Shown piece by piece: positions 18,721-28,261 of a stretch of 64,000 bases of DNA. Each line of letters begins with the position of its first letter. Positions within the stretch are counted from its first letter, which is position 1. Position numbers and translations under genes: made by a program. A model generated the notes under the pieces. It was not told where the DNA came from and made no database searches. It saw only the letters and a program-made list of their open reading frames with translations. The stretch comes from Ruminococcus hominis (GTDB lineage Bacteria > Bacillota > Clostridia > Lachnospirales > Lachnospiraceae). The DNA lies in contig NZ_JACOPE010000001.1 of the NCBI RefSeq assembly GCF_014287355.1, positions 62,001 to 126,000 on the forward strand, read 5' to 3'.

Positions 18721-18805
18721 TGACTTATTTTAATAAATAGAATCAAATAAGTCAACAAAACTGGGATGAATTGTGAATTTGAAAATAAAATAATCAGAAT
18801 ATAAT
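18721..18805 (+). promoter_or_regulatory. Inverted-repeat operator and promoter of the ABC importer operon
   Basis: TGACTTATTT (18721-18730) and AAATAAGTCA (18745-18754) are perfect inverted arms with a 14-nt spacer. Downstream, TTGAAA (18779-18784) and TATAAT (18800-18805) form a possible promoter with a short 15-nt spacer, suggesting dependence on an activator. Confidence 0.55.
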
Positions 18806-18844
18806 TGAGACATAAACAGTTTTCAAGTGAACGGAGGGAAAAAC

Positions 18845-20347
18845 ATGAGTGGAGCAATTCTTGAGATGAAAAATATTTCCAAGAATTTTGGAAGTGTGAT
18901 TGCGCTTAAGAATGTTAATCTGGAGGTATATCCGGGAGAAATCAGGGGATTGATTGGCGAAAATGGATCAGGAAAATCAACCATATCTTCAATCGCAGCA
19001 GGTATGCAAAAAGCAACAGTTGGAGAAATGTTTTTCAAAGGAAAATCCTGGGAGCCAACCAGTATGATTGATGCCTTGCAACATGGAATCGGAATGGTGG
19101 TTCAGGAAAGCGGTACAATTGGTGGAGTAACAGTAGCAGAAAATATTTTTCTGGCAGAGCTTGGACAGTTTAAGAACAGATTGGGTTTGATTAATAAAAG
19201 GCAAATGAATGCGAAAGCAACAGAAGCAATGAAAGCAATTGGTGTAGATTATGTGACAGGTGATATGCCAATGGTATCATTGGACTTTCAGACGAGAAAG
19301 TTAGTTGAGATTGCAAAGGTAATTATGAAAAATCCAGAAATTCTGGTCATTGATGAGACAAGTACAGCGCTTTCACAGGATGGACGGCTTCTTATGTACA
19401 AACTGATCAAAAAGCTTCGCGACGATGGAAAAGCAGTGATTTTCATCTCGCATGATCTTGAAGAAATTATGGAAGTATGTGATACACTTACCGTTTTGCG
19501 TGATGGGAACCTGATTCGCACTTTTAAGAAAGAGGACTTTGATGCTGATGCTATTCGAACAAGTATGATTGGACGCGAACTGGAAGGTGATTATTACCGA
19601 AGTGATTTTATACCAAGTAGTCAGCAGGAAACCGCGCTTGAAGCGAAGAACCTCTGTTGTGGAGAACAGCTTAAGGATGTCAGTGTTACTTTGAAAAAGG
19701 GTGAAATTGTTGGTGTTGGAGGATTGTCATCTTGTGGAATGCATGCATTAGGAAAAGCAATGTTTGGAGCACTTGCATTGGAATCAGGCAATGTACTGAC
19801 AGGAGAGGGAGAAGCGATTACAACACCGCATATGGCGATTGAGAAAAAAATTGGATATGTATCAAAAGACAGAGATGTAGAATCTCTTTGTTTGTCAGCA
19901 AGCATCAAAGATAATATAGCGATTGCCGGAATGGAACAATTTGCAGTAGGAGGACATCTTATTACAAATGCGAATGAGAAAAAATATGTAAGAAAGCAAA
20001 TACAAGATCTTTCTATTAAATGTTCAGATGAAAATCAGCTGACTGGACAGTTGTCAGGAGGAAATAAGCAAAAGGTTGTATTTGGAAAATGGATTGGCTG
20101 TGGAAGTGAGATTCTGATCCTGGATTGTCCTACAAGAGGGGTAGACATAGGGGTAAAACAGGCAATGTATCAGCTCATGATACAACTAAAGAAAGAAGGT
20201 CGGGCAATTTTATTGATTAGCGAGGAGTTGCCGGAATTATTAGGAATGAGTGATCGAATTTTAATTATGAAAGATGGACAGATTTCCCATGAATTTATGC
20301 GTAGTGAAAATCTGACAGATGCAGATGTAATTGGATATATGATATAA
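18845..20347 (+). CDS. Sugar ABC importer ATP-binding protein, tandem NBD (RbsA/MglA-type)
   Basis: This 500-residue protein has two fused nucleotide-binding domains. The first has Walker A GENGSGKST (around 38-46) and a D-loop region ending LVIDETSTAL. The second has signature LSGGNKQKV and Walker B EILILDCPTRGVD but a degenerate Walker A (VGGLSSCGMHALGKAMFG), as is usual in ribose/galactose-type importers. ATG 18845 is chosen because GGAGGG lies upstream. It forms an operon with two permeases and a lipoprotein receptor (18845-23652). The substrate is probably a monosaccharide or short glycoside. Confidence 0.9.
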   Translation: MSGAILEMKNISKNFGSVIALKNVNLEVYPGEIRGLIGENGSGKSTISSIAAGMQKATVGEMFFKGKSWEPTSMIDALQHGIGMVVQESGTIGGVTVAENIFLAELGQFKNRLGLINKRQMNAKATEAMKAIGVDYVTGDMPMVSLDFQTRKLVEIAKVIMKNPEILVIDETSTALSQDGRLLMYKLIKKLRDDGKAVIFISHDLEEIMEVCDTLTVLRDGNLIRTFKKEDFDADAIRTSMIGRELEGDYYRSDFIPSSQQETALEAKNLCCGEQLKDVSVTLKKGEIVGVGGLSSCGMHALGKAMFGALALESGNVLTGEGEAITTPHMAIEKKIGYVSKDRDVESLCLSASIKDNIAIAGMEQFAVGGHLITNANEKKYVRKQIQDLSIKCSDENQLTGQLSGGNKQKVVFGKWIGCGSEILILDCPTRGVDIGVKQAMYQLMIQLKKEGRAILLISEELPELLGMSDRILIMKDGQISHEFMRSENLTDADVIGYMI

Positions 20348-20358
20348 GGAGGTTCATT

Positions 20359-21360
20359 GTGAGTACAGAAAAAGAAAAGAAAAACGAGATAAATAAACAT
20401 AAAATCTCACAGATTATTATCACTGTTCTTCCTTTTGTAGCTTTAGCAGTCTTGTTTGTTGTATTTGTGGCTGTGGTAACAATGAAAGGATATCGGTTGG
20501 ATATGTATCTGAAGATTGTTTTTAATGAAGGTGTTGTATTAGCAGTAGTAGCGACCGGGGCAATTTTCATCTATACACTTGGAACGTTTGATATCAGTCT
20601 TGGTGCAGCAACATTATTTGCGGCAACGATGGGAGTTGTTACATATAACAAAACAGAAAAGTTTGTTTTGATGATTTTGGTGATTTTTGTAGTGGGAATT
20701 GCCTGTTCACTGTTTAACTCTGTATTAGCATCAATATTCCATATACCGGCATTTGTCACTACTGTTGCAATGATGTCTGTATTATCAGCCAGTGCAGCAC
20801 AGATCATTACAACGAAAGGTGGAGCACTTGGTGGCATCAGTATCCCAAGTGTGGTGGTGAAACCATATGACAATATGGTATTTAAAATCATAATGCTGGT
20901 TGTATTTTATGTGATTTGTTTCTTTATATTTAATCTTACAAAAGCAGGAAGAAGACAAAAATTTATAGGAGGCAATCCAATATGTGCAGCGTTAACAGGA
21001 ATTGAATATAACAAATATACGATTATTGCCTTTGTTATGGCTGGAATTGGTGTAGGACTTGGCGCATTGTTGACGTTAATTTATACGCCATCCGTTACGA
21101 CAACGACTGCATCAAGCATTGGAATGAATATTTTTATAGCGATTGTATTCGGTGGAATGCCAATATCAGGAGGAGCCCGCTCCAGAATTCATGCAGCATT
21201 GGTCGGAGGATTTTCATTTATGCTTTTAAACGACATACTGGAACTCGTGATTGATGGAAGTGCGGCGTATGGAATTACACAGTTGATCAGTGCGATATTT
21301 TTCCTGGTCGTTGTATATGTGACAAGTATGAATTATAGATCAGCAATGTTACCAAGATAA
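20359..21360 (+). CDS. Sugar ABC importer permease (RbsC-type), first copy
   Basis: This 333-residue membrane protein has about 8-10 hydrophobic segments and the BPD_transp_2 features GTFDISLGAATLFA (around 74-87) and GGMPISGGARSRIHAALVGG (around 263-282). It starts at GTG after AGGAGG, 11 nt downstream of the ATPase gene. A second, different permease gene is at 22663, so the channel is probably a heterodimer. Confidence 0.9.
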   Translation: MSTEKEKKNEINKHKISQIIITVLPFVALAVLFVVFVAVVTMKGYRLDMYLKIVFNEGVVLAVVATGAIFIYTLGTFDISLGAATLFAATMGVVTYNKTEKFVLMILVIFVVGIACSLFNSVLASIFHIPAFVTTVAMMSVLSASAAQIITTKGGALGGISIPSVVVKPYDNMVFKIIMLVVFYVICFFIFNLTKAGRRQKFIGGNPICAALTGIEYNKYTIIAFVMAGIGVGLGALLTLIYTPSVTTTTASSIGMNIFIAIVFGGMPISGGARSRIHAALVGGFSFMLLNDILELVIDGSAAYGITQLISAIFFLVVVYVTSMNYRSAMLPR

Positions 21361-21474
21361 AAATTTTTAACAAAGAATTTAACGCATTCGCGTTAGAGAA
21401 AGACGACACAAAAAGAAACGGGTTTTAGATGTGTAGTCGGTATAAAGAAGATAGGATTCAAGGAGGAAAAGAAG

Positions 21475-22638
21475 ATGAAGCAAAGAACAAAAAAACTTGT
21501 AAGTATGTTAATTGTTGGAACTATGGCAGTGTCTATGCTTGCAGGATGTGGGGTAAAAAAGGAGACTGGTTCTGATAAGTCGGAGAAAAAAGAAAGCGCA
21601 AAGATAGGAGTCCTGGTTGCAGACGTAAGTGGGGAAGAAGCGCAGGGATTTCGTTCTTATTATGAGAACTATATTGCAGATAATTACGATGTAGAATTTT
21701 CTTATACAGATGCGCTTGAGAGTGCAGAAGATGAAAAGGCAGCAATTGAGAAATTCGCATCACAGGGATGTCAGGCGATTATTTCTTTCTCAAGCAGTGA
21801 TCGTGCACAGCAGATAGAAACTTGCGAAAAATATGGGGTATATTATGCGGTTGCATCAGGAGTGCTTGATGACCAGCAGTATGAGACATATAAAACATAT
21901 GAACATTTTGTAGGACAAGTAGGACCAAGTAACGAGACTGAATTCGAAGCCGGAAAAGATATGGGAGCTTACTATAAAGAAGAGGGAGTTTCTAAAGTTG
22001 CACTTTATGGGGCATTCGTTCCAAATCCAATGCATGTTTATCGAGTTGCAGGAGTTCTTGCAGGCTTGGGTTGTACATATGGCGGAGCAAGTGATATGGA
22101 TGCAATTGTAGGACAGATTTTCCAGGATCAGACAGTAGATTTGTCAAAAGTTGGCGGAGATGTTGAGGTTGTAGCATATCTTCAGGGATATGGGGATACA
22201 ACAACGGATGAGTTAAATGCAGCAATTCAGAAAACCCCGGATGCATTTATTTCTGTTGGTATGGCAACTACATTTTTCGCACAGTCTTTAAATGAAGCTG
22301 GAATTTCATTCTCAGATATCGATTCTTTTACAGCGACAAATGAAACTGCAATGAAAGAAGGAAAACTGACATATCTTTCAGGAAAATATTCTTCTTCTAT
22401 CGGACCTGTCTTTGCACTTGTTATGAATGCGATCGATGGTAATGTGATTCGTGATGAGGATGGAAACGCACCATCTATCAGTCAGAAGTATCTTGTTGCA
22501 ACAGATGTTGAGACTTTTGACAAATATTATGTATCAGACAATGGTGATTCACCAATTTATGACAAAGAAACGTTGGATAATATCATTGGAGAAAATGTGA
22601 CTTTTGATGATGTAAAAACATTGGTTGAGTCTAAATAG
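21475..22638 (+). CDS. Sugar ABC importer substrate-binding lipoprotein
   Basis: This 387-residue receptor begins with a lipoprotein signal, MKQRTKK then a hydrophobic stretch and the lipobox MLAGCG (lipidated Cys25). The mature part, KIGVLVADVSGEE onward, has the two-lobe periplasmic-binding-protein pattern (QGCQAIISFSSSDRAQQ; AFVPNPMHVYRVAG). It is anchored outside the membrane and delivers ligand to the permeases at 20359 and 22663. A 114 bp gap with a small AACGC/GCGTT hairpin precedes it, perhaps to adjust expression. The ligand cannot be named. Confidence 0.88.
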   Translation: MKQRTKKLVSMLIVGTMAVSMLAGCGVKKETGSDKSEKKESAKIGVLVADVSGEEAQGFRSYYENYIADNYDVEFSYTDALESAEDEKAAIEKFASQGCQAIISFSSSDRAQQIETCEKYGVYYAVASGVLDDQQYETYKTYEHFVGQVGPSNETEFEAGKDMGAYYKEEGVSKVALYGAFVPNPMHVYRVAGVLAGLGCTYGGASDMDAIVGQIFQDQTVDLSKVGGDVEVVAYLQGYGDTTTDELNAAIQKTPDAFISVGMATTFFAQSLNEAGISFSDIDSFTATNETAMKEGKLTYLSGKYSSSIGPVFALVMNAIDGNVIRDEDGNAPSISQKYLVATDVETFDKYYVSDNGDSPIYDKETLDNIIGENVTFDDVKTLVESK

Positions 22639-22662
22639 GAATAAAAGTGGAGGCTGTAAATC

Positions 22663-23652
22663 ATGAGTACCCCTAAGAAAATAGCAGGAACTATGGTGAT
22701 TCCAGTGCTGACATTTCTTATACTTGAAATGATTTGTATGGCACATGGAAATAATATAATAACAAATATGAAGAGTTTCGATAATTTTGTCGTTTATACA
22801 GCGATTGTTATGCTAACAACGATTGCTCTGTCAATTAATCTAAACAGTGGAAGATTCGATTTCTCCCTTGGGTCTATGGCGGCTCTGGCATCCATTATCG
22901 GAGCAAAATTAAGCTATGCGGTATTGGGTGGAGGCTCAGGAAGTGCAGTGTTGATGCTGTTTGTTACGATTGTAGCAGGAGCTGTATTGGGGCTGATATC
23001 CGGAGGGATTTATGTTTTACTTAGAATTCCTCCAATCATTACATCGCTTGGCGTGACATTGATCTATGAAGGAATCATGTATACGATAACAAATGGAAAG
23101 TATGTAATGGCAGAAGTACAGAATCCATCAATGTCAGGGTTCGTAGGGACATGGATCTATGCGGCTACAATCATTGTGGTCGTATTGATCCTAAGCATTG
23201 TGATTTTTGATTATACACGTTTTGGGTATGATTATAAGGCGTTGAAAGATGGGCAAAAAGTAGCTGTTAATACAGGAATTCGCGAAATTCCAAATGCACT
23301 TATCTGTTACACAATCTGTGGTGCGTTGATGGGAACAGTCGGCTTTTTAAATGCGGCAAGAAATACGACAATTAATGGTGGACAATTGAACTTCAGTTCC
23401 ATTGCAATCATGTTTACAGCATTTCTTCCAATGTTTATTGGATCCTATATAAGCAGATACAGTAATGAGAAAGTTGGATTTTTGTTAGCAGCGGTGTGTA
23501 TGTCTCTTCTGAATTCCACATTCGCAGTTTTATCCAATGTGGTGACAGCGTCCATGCAGTCCATTATCAATGCGGTATTACTGGTAGTTTTTCTGATTTA
23601 TCTGAATAATGAAAAATTATTGGTGAAGATTCTCTTCGGAAGAAGAAACTGA
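22663..23652 (+). CDS. Sugar ABC importer permease (RbsC-type), second copy
   Basis: This 329-residue permease has the family motif NLNSGRFDFSLGSMAAL (around 66-82) and about 8-10 transmembrane segments. It lies 24 nt after the receptor gene and is the last operon member; a terminator follows at 23662. It is clearly distinct from the permease at 20359. Confidence 0.9.
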   Translation: MSTPKKIAGTMVIPVLTFLILEMICMAHGNNIITNMKSFDNFVVYTAIVMLTTIALSINLNSGRFDFSLGSMAALASIIGAKLSYAVLGGGSGSAVLMLFVTIVAGAVLGLISGGIYVLLRIPPIITSLGVTLIYEGIMYTITNGKYVMAEVQNPSMSGFVGTWIYAATIIVVVLILSIVIFDYTRFGYDYKALKDGQKVAVNTGIREIPNALICYTICGALMGTVGFLNAARNTTINGGQLNFSSIAIMFTAFLPMFIGSYISRYSNEKVGFLLAAVCMSLLNSTFAVLSNVVTASMQSIINAVLLVVFLIYLNNEKLLVKILFGRRN

Positions 23653-23661
23653 GAAAGTCGT

Positions 23662-23700
23662 TGAAGCCCTATTGGAATAAACCATTAGGGCTTCATTTAT
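23662..23700 (+). terminator. Rho-independent terminator of the ABC operon
   Basis: GAAGCCCT (23663-23670) pairs with AGGGCTTC (23687-23694), with more pairing inside (TATTGG/CCATTA), followed by ATTTAT. It merges into the structured repeat that starts at 23696. Confidence 0.7.
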
Positions 23701-23824
23701 TATATATTAGGAAAGTCCTTTCCTAATATATAATAAACGCTCCGCTAAGGATGCGCACTGCAGCGTGCAAGGTAGATGTCGCAAGCGACCGCTGCAGGCA
23801 CCAGAATGTGCCAAAGCACATTCT
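23696..23824 (+). ncRNA. Three-hairpin structured repeat, copy 1 (short form)
   Basis: Stem 1 is a perfect 20-bp hairpin (23696-23715 with 23718-23737). A CGCTCCGC..AGGATGCGCA linker follows. Stem 2 has outer arms CTGCAGCG (23758-23765) and CGCTGCAG (23790-23797) with inner arms GTCGC/GCGAC and a 12-nt bulge on the 5' side only. Stem 3 is AGAATGTGC (23803-23811) with GCACATTCT (23816-23824). Copies 2 and 3 keep this order with different arm bases. It lies just before the GH78-like gene at 23865. Whether it is transcribed as an RNA or is a mobile DNA repeat is open. Confidence 0.6.
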
Positions 23825-23864
23825 TTGTTCTAAATAAATCTAATATAAGGAAATGATATCAGAC

Positions 23865-25400
23865 ATGAGAAATCAAGAATTTTTAAATAAAGCATTAAGT
23901 CTTCTGCCTGCATTAAAAGAAACAAAAGTTGAGGTAGCACAGACAGTTGAAGTATATAAAGAAGACAGTGAAATAAAAATCGAAAAAACGGAAACATATT
24001 CAAACAAACAATTAAATAAAGGAAGCCGAATTTATTTAGATTTTGGAGATCATCAGGTGGGATATTTGCACTTGAAATTGGGATATACAGGAAGTCATCC
24101 AGACGCTCCAGTATGGATGCGGATTCATTTTGCAGAAAATCCTGTCGAGCTTTTTGAAAATGCGAAAAATTACAGTGGATGGATTTGTTCATCCTGGATT
24201 GAAGAAGAGCAGATTCATATTGATACGATACCATCAGAAATAAAACTTCCGAGGAGATATGCATTTCGGTATGTAATGATTGAAATACTTGATCTTAGCA
24301 ACAAATTTAATTTGATTGTTGAAGATGCTTTTTGCACAGCAGTTTCTTCTGTAGATGATGAAGAATTATGTGAATTTCAGGCACAGAGTAAACAGCTTGC
24401 CAGACTCGATCAGATTGCATGTCGTACACTTCATAATTGTATGCAGACGGTGTTTGAAGATGGACCGAAAAGGGATCGAAGACTTTGGATGGGAGATTTA
24501 AGAATGCAGGCGTTGGCAAATTATGAGACGTATCAAAAAAATGATATGGTGAAAGCATGTCTGTATTTATTTGCAGCCCTTCCTATGCAAGATGGAAAAG
24601 TTGGCGCGTGTCTGTTTTTAGAACCCGAGCCGGAAGTTGATGATACACAAATGTTTGATTACTCTTTATTTTTTATCAATACTCTTTGGGATTATTATGA
24701 AGCGACAAATGACAGGGAGACACTAGAAGAGCTATGGCCAACGGCATTAAGGCAGATTGAACTTGCAAAAGAGCATCTGGATGAAGAATATCTGGTTCGA
24801 GATTCAGATGTTTTGGGATGGTGCTTTGTTGACTGGAATTTAAATCTGAATAAGCAGGCTTCAGCGCAGGGAATTCTGTTATATGCTCTGTCAGCAGCAA
24901 TTCGAATCACTCAAGTATTGGGAGAGGTTCTGGAAGAAGAAAAATTAGCAGAGTTGTATTGCGAATGTAGAAATGCGGCAAATGTACGGCTGTGGGATAA
25001 AGAAAAACAGTGTTATATCAGTGGAAAAGACAGGCAAGTATCGGTTGCATCACAGGTTTGGATGGTACTCGGAGAAGCAGTGGAAGATTCAGCAGCACAG
25101 CAGCTTATGGATCGGGTAGAGAATCTGGATAATGCAGAAGGCATGGTCACTCCGTATATGTATCATAATTATATAGATGCTCTGTTGCATGTGGGAGAAA
25201 AGAACAAGGCATTACAAAAGCTGGAAACATATTGGGGTGGAATGGTACGTCTGGGAGCGGACACATTCTGGGAGTTATATAATCCAGAAAATGCTGATGA
25301 ATCTCCGTATGGAGGAACGATTGTGAATAGTTATTGTCATGCGTGGAGCTGTGGACCGGCATATTTTTTGAGAAAATATTTTAAGATGAAAGAGGAATAG
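23865..25400 (+). CDS. GH78-like six-hairpin glycosidase, short form
   Basis: This protein of about 511 residues lacks the N-terminal fibronectin-like region of the long GH78 at 12391. It keeps a short beta domain (YLDFGDHQVGYLHLKL) and the (alpha/alpha)6 barrel with DGPKRDRRLWMGDLRMQ around 200, the equivalent of the DCPQRSERLGWTGD signature, and a C-terminal GTIVNSYCHAWSCGP. It probably acts on a rhamnoside or related glycoside inside the cell. Two ATGs are possible (23853 and 23865); 23865 is preferred because AGGA at 23848 is too close to the first. The GH3 gene follows after 3 nt, so the two are co-transcribed. Confidence 0.82.
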   Translation: MRNQEFLNKALSLLPALKETKVEVAQTVEVYKEDSEIKIEKTETYSNKQLNKGSRIYLDFGDHQVGYLHLKLGYTGSHPDAPVWMRIHFAENPVELFENAKNYSGWICSSWIEEEQIHIDTIPSEIKLPRRYAFRYVMIEILDLSNKFNLIVEDAFCTAVSSVDDEELCEFQAQSKQLARLDQIACRTLHNCMQTVFEDGPKRDRRLWMGDLRMQALANYETYQKNDMVKACLYLFAALPMQDGKVGACLFLEPEPEVDDTQMFDYSLFFINTLWDYYEATNDRETLEELWPTALRQIELAKEHLDEEYLVRDSDVLGWCFVDWNLNLNKQASAQGILLYALSAAIRITQVLGEVLEEEKLAELYCECRNAANVRLWDKEKQCYISGKDRQVSVASQVWMVLGEAVEDSAAQQLMDRVENLDNAEGMVTPYMYHNYIDALLHVGEKNKALQKLETYWGGMVRLGADTFWELYNPENADESPYGGTIVNSYCHAWSCGPAYFLRKYFKMKEE

Positions 25401-25403
25401 AAT

Positions 25404-27161
25404 ATGGCGAAAATAAATATGAAAGAAAATCCGTTCTTTTTGGATGAAGAAGCACAGGAGTGGGTACTGGATACATGGAAGAAGATGAGCCTGGAGCAGA
25501 AATGTGGGCAGGTATTCTGTCCTATGGGATTAGGAAATGATCCAGAATTATTGAAGCATTTGACACAGGATATTGGTGTGGGAGGATTAATGTATCGTGC
25601 GGATACTACGAAAAATATTCAGCAGACGCACAGGATGCTTCAGGAATTTTCGGATATACCACTTCTGTTGGCAGCAAATACAGAAGCAGGCGGAGATGGT
25701 CTTGCGCTGGAAGGAACATCATTTGGTAAGCCGATGGCAGTTGCAGCGACAAATAATCCAGAAAATGGATATCGTATGGGACTTACAGCATGCAAAGAAG
25801 GAGCTGCGCTTGGATTGAACTGGTCGTTTGCACCAATTGTTGACATTAATTATGACTTCCACAATCCAATTACGAATGTACGTACATTTGGAAGTGATCC
25901 AGAGAAAGTGTTGGCATTTGCATCAAGATATCTGGATGCAGCAGATGAGTGTGACGTAGCAGTTGCAATCAAACACTTTCCAGGTGATGGAGTGGATGAA
26001 AGAGACCAGCATATATTGACCAGTGTAAACTCATTTTCTACAGAAAAATGGGATGAAACTTTCGGTTATGTGTATAGCAATTTGATTCAGAAAGGTGCAA
26101 AGACTGTGATGGTAGGTCATATTGCACAGCCGGCTTATGTAAAAGCAATCAATCCGAATGCAACAAGAAAAGAGATGCTGCGTCCGGCATCTCTATCACC
26201 GGAACTTTTAACGGGATTGCTGAGAGGTAAGCTGGGATTTAATGGTTTGATCAGTACAGATGCAACGCCGATGGTAGGATTTACAGCAGCAATGAAAAGA
26301 TGCGAGGCAATTCCACAGGCAATTGCAGCAGGATGCGATATGATTTTGTTTAATAAGAGTCTGGAAGAAGATTATGGATATTTACTGACGGCAGTAAAAG
26401 AAGGAAAAGTCAGCGAGGAACGTTTGGACGAAGCTGTACTTCGGATTCTTGCAACAAAAGCTTCCTTACATTTACATGAGAAGAAGAGAACTAAGACACT
26501 GGTTCCGGGAGAAGAGGCAATAAAGATTGTAGGGTGCCAGACACATAAAACATGGGCGAAAGAAGTGGCAGATCAGGCAATTACGTTAGTTCGGGATAAT
26601 CAGAATCTTCTTCCGATTTCTCCGAAAAAATATAAGAGAGTGTATCTGAATGTAATTCAAAAAGACTCGAATCCGGATAGCCCTTTTGTTCAGAAGTGGA
26701 AAGCACAGTTTGAAAAAGAAGGGTTTGAGGTTACGGTAAGAGATCGGCGTACTGCAATTACAGTAGAAGATTTCATAGAGCCAGAAAGAATGACACCGGA
26801 AAAAGGAAAATTGATGCATGAGATGTACCGCAGTGTGGAAGAAATGAAACAGGATTATGATTTGTATGTTTACATTTGTAATATGGAAAATGCATCGAAT
26901 AATACAACTTTGAGACTGAATTGGAATGTTTGTTTTGGTTTGGGAGATGATGCTCCATGGTTTGTATCAGAAATCCCGACAATGATGATTTCAACAGCAT
27001 ATCCGTTTCATTTATTTGATGCACCAATGATAGATACTTATATTAACAGTTACAGTGGAAATCCGGAGTTTATTCAGGTAACGATGGAAAAAATTATGGG
27101 GCGTTCAGAATTTTGTGGGGTAAGCCCTGTGGATGCGTTATGCGGAAAGGATTATATCTGA
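25404..27161 (+). CDS. Glycoside hydrolase family 3, NagZ/phosphorylase-like clade (second copy)
   Basis: This 585-residue paralog of the GH3 at 10502 has KHFPGDG at 190-196, RDQH at 200-203 and nucleophile STDATPM (Asp286). It sits between a GH78-like gene (3 nt upstream) and a beta-phosphoglucomutase-like gene (starting 17 nt after its stop). That neighbour is what one expects if the enzyme splits its substrate with phosphate and releases a beta-sugar-1-phosphate; plain hydrolysis is equally compatible with the motifs. No signal peptide. Confidence 0.87.
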   Translation: MAKINMKENPFFLDEEAQEWVLDTWKKMSLEQKCGQVFCPMGLGNDPELLKHLTQDIGVGGLMYRADTTKNIQQTHRMLQEFSDIPLLLAANTEAGGDGLALEGTSFGKPMAVAATNNPENGYRMGLTACKEGAALGLNWSFAPIVDINYDFHNPITNVRTFGSDPEKVLAFASRYLDAADECDVAVAIKHFPGDGVDERDQHILTSVNSFSTEKWDETFGYVYSNLIQKGAKTVMVGHIAQPAYVKAINPNATRKEMLRPASLSPELLTGLLRGKLGFNGLISTDATPMVGFTAAMKRCEAIPQAIAAGCDMILFNKSLEEDYGYLLTAVKEGKVSEERLDEAVLRILATKASLHLHEKKRTKTLVPGEEAIKIVGCQTHKTWAKEVADQAITLVRDNQNLLPISPKKYKRVYLNVIQKDSNPDSPFVQKWKAQFEKEGFEVTVRDRRTAITVEDFIEPERMTPEKGKLMHEMYRSVEEMKQDYDLYVYICNMENASNNTTLRLNWNVCFGLGDDAPWFVSEIPTMMISTAYPFHLFDAPMIDTYINSYSGNPEFIQVTMEKIMGRSEFCGVSPVDALCGKDYI

Positions 27162-27177
27162 TTTGGAGGCGGAAGAA

Positions 27178-27822
27178 GTGAAGATAAAAGGATTGATTTT
27201 TGACCTGGATGGGGTTCTTGTATTTACAGATAAATTTCATTATCAGGCATGGAAAACTATGGCAGACGAACTTGGGGTATATTTTGATGAGACGATTAAT
27301 CATCGGCTTAGAGGTGTAAGCCGTATGGACTCTCTGGAAATTATTCTGGAACGTTACGAAGGACCAGACTTAAGTTTACGTGAAAAGGAAAAACTGGCTG
27401 AAAAGAAAAATGAAATTTACAGGACGTTACTAGAGTCAATGACACCAGACGATGTGACAAAAGAAGTAAGAGATACATTGACAAAACTTCGAGAAAAAGG
27501 ATATAAATTAGCGATTGGGTCATCCAGTAAGAATGCAAAATTTATTCTGGAAAAGGTAGAATTGAAAGATGCTTTTGATGCAATTTCGGACGGAAATAAT
27601 ATTACAAAGTCAAAACCGGATCCGGAGGTATTCTTAAAAGCGGCAGAGTATTTGGGATTACCGCCAAAAGCGTGTATGGTTGTGGAAGATGCGGAAGCAG
27701 GAATCAAAGCTGCCAAAAAAGGCGGTATGTACGCAGCAGGAATTGGAGAGGCGGCAAAAAGTATAAATGCCGATGAGTCTTTAAAAACATTTTCGGAGTT
27801 GCTAGATATTGTAGACAAATGA
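27178..27822 (+). CDS. Beta-phosphoglucomutase-like HAD phosphatase/mutase (first copy)
   Basis: This HAD protein of about 214 residues has FDLDGV near residue 7 (the Asp nucleophile and acid/base pair), then DKFHYQAWK and RLRGVSRMDSLEIIL, which match the beta-phosphoglucomutase cap. Ser/Lys motifs follow (AIGSSSKNAKFIL, KSKPDPEVFL) and the metal site VVEDAEAGIKAA. GTG 27178 is chosen because TTGGAGG lies just upstream; a longer frame would overlap the GH3 end. The family converts beta-glucose-1-phosphate to glucose-6-phosphate, which needs an upstream phosphorylase. The paralog at 39785 has the same motifs. Confidence 0.88.
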   Translation: MKIKGLIFDLDGVLVFTDKFHYQAWKTMADELGVYFDETINHRLRGVSRMDSLEIILERYEGPDLSLREKEKLAEKKNEIYRTLLESMTPDDVTKEVRDTLTKLREKGYKLAIGSSSKNAKFILEKVELKDAFDAISDGNNITKSKPDPEVFLKAAEYLGLPPKACMVVEDAEAGIKAAKKGGMYAAGIGEAAKSINADESLKTFSELLDIVDK

Positions 27823-27834
27823 AATAGTGAGAAT

Positions 27835-28154
27835 GTATGTTGCAGAAAATGATTCCGGTAATAGACGATATAATCCTTTGGAATCAAAGTGTGCTCTGAA
27901 TAAAAAGAGGACAAAAAAGCAGCCTGTTTGTAATAAATGTGACTTTCTGTAATATTCTCATATGGGAAGCTTATATATGCATACAACTGATGAAATTGAA
28001 GGAATGCATAGAATTTGGTCAATGTCTTTTCGCTGAATGGCCGGTAGGAATCGCACGGCAAAAAGATGGTCAGGTTTCCGTAAAAGAACACCGCCATACT
28101 GTTTGGCAGGATTGTTAAAATCTGTTGATATAAGTTCTTTAACTGAATCCCGGA
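27835..28154 (-). pseudogene. 320-bp duplicated fragment of the neighbouring PucR-type regulator gene
   Basis: This segment matches 28977-29296, an internal part of the regulator at 28676-30220, without gaps and with only about a dozen mismatches (roughly 96% identity by eye). It has no start, no helix-turn-helix and no 5' part, so it is a dead fragment. Its right end stops exactly where palindrome sequence begins (28158). The 440 bp between the beta-PGM and Nif3-like genes contain only this fragment and the palindromes. Confidence 0.85.
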
Positions 28155-28157
28155 TAG

Positions 28158-28238
28158 ACCAGACAGGGACGGACCATTTAGGGACGGAGTTTAGTGGCTT
28201 TTTTGCAAAAAAGCCACTAAACTCCGTCCCTAAATGGT
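28158..28238. repeat. Palindromic post-stop repeat: partial arm plus complete copy in tandem
   Basis: The complete copy (28173-28238) has arms ACCATTTAGGGACGGAG... and ...CTCCGTCCCTAAATGGT around TTTTTTGCAAAAAA. Immediately before it, 28158-28172 (ACCAGACAGGGACGG) is another left-arm end of a different sub-type, as if one copy inserted into or recombined with another. Confidence 0.8.
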
Positions 28239-28261
28239 ATTATATAAGAGAGGTGACGAAA

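Noticed and set aside
27417..28097. A 226-codon minus-strand frame that could be read as a regulator gene
   Set aside because: Its first half is the duplicated PucR fragment and its second half is antisense to the beta-PGM gene; no ribosome-binding site or DNA-binding domain.
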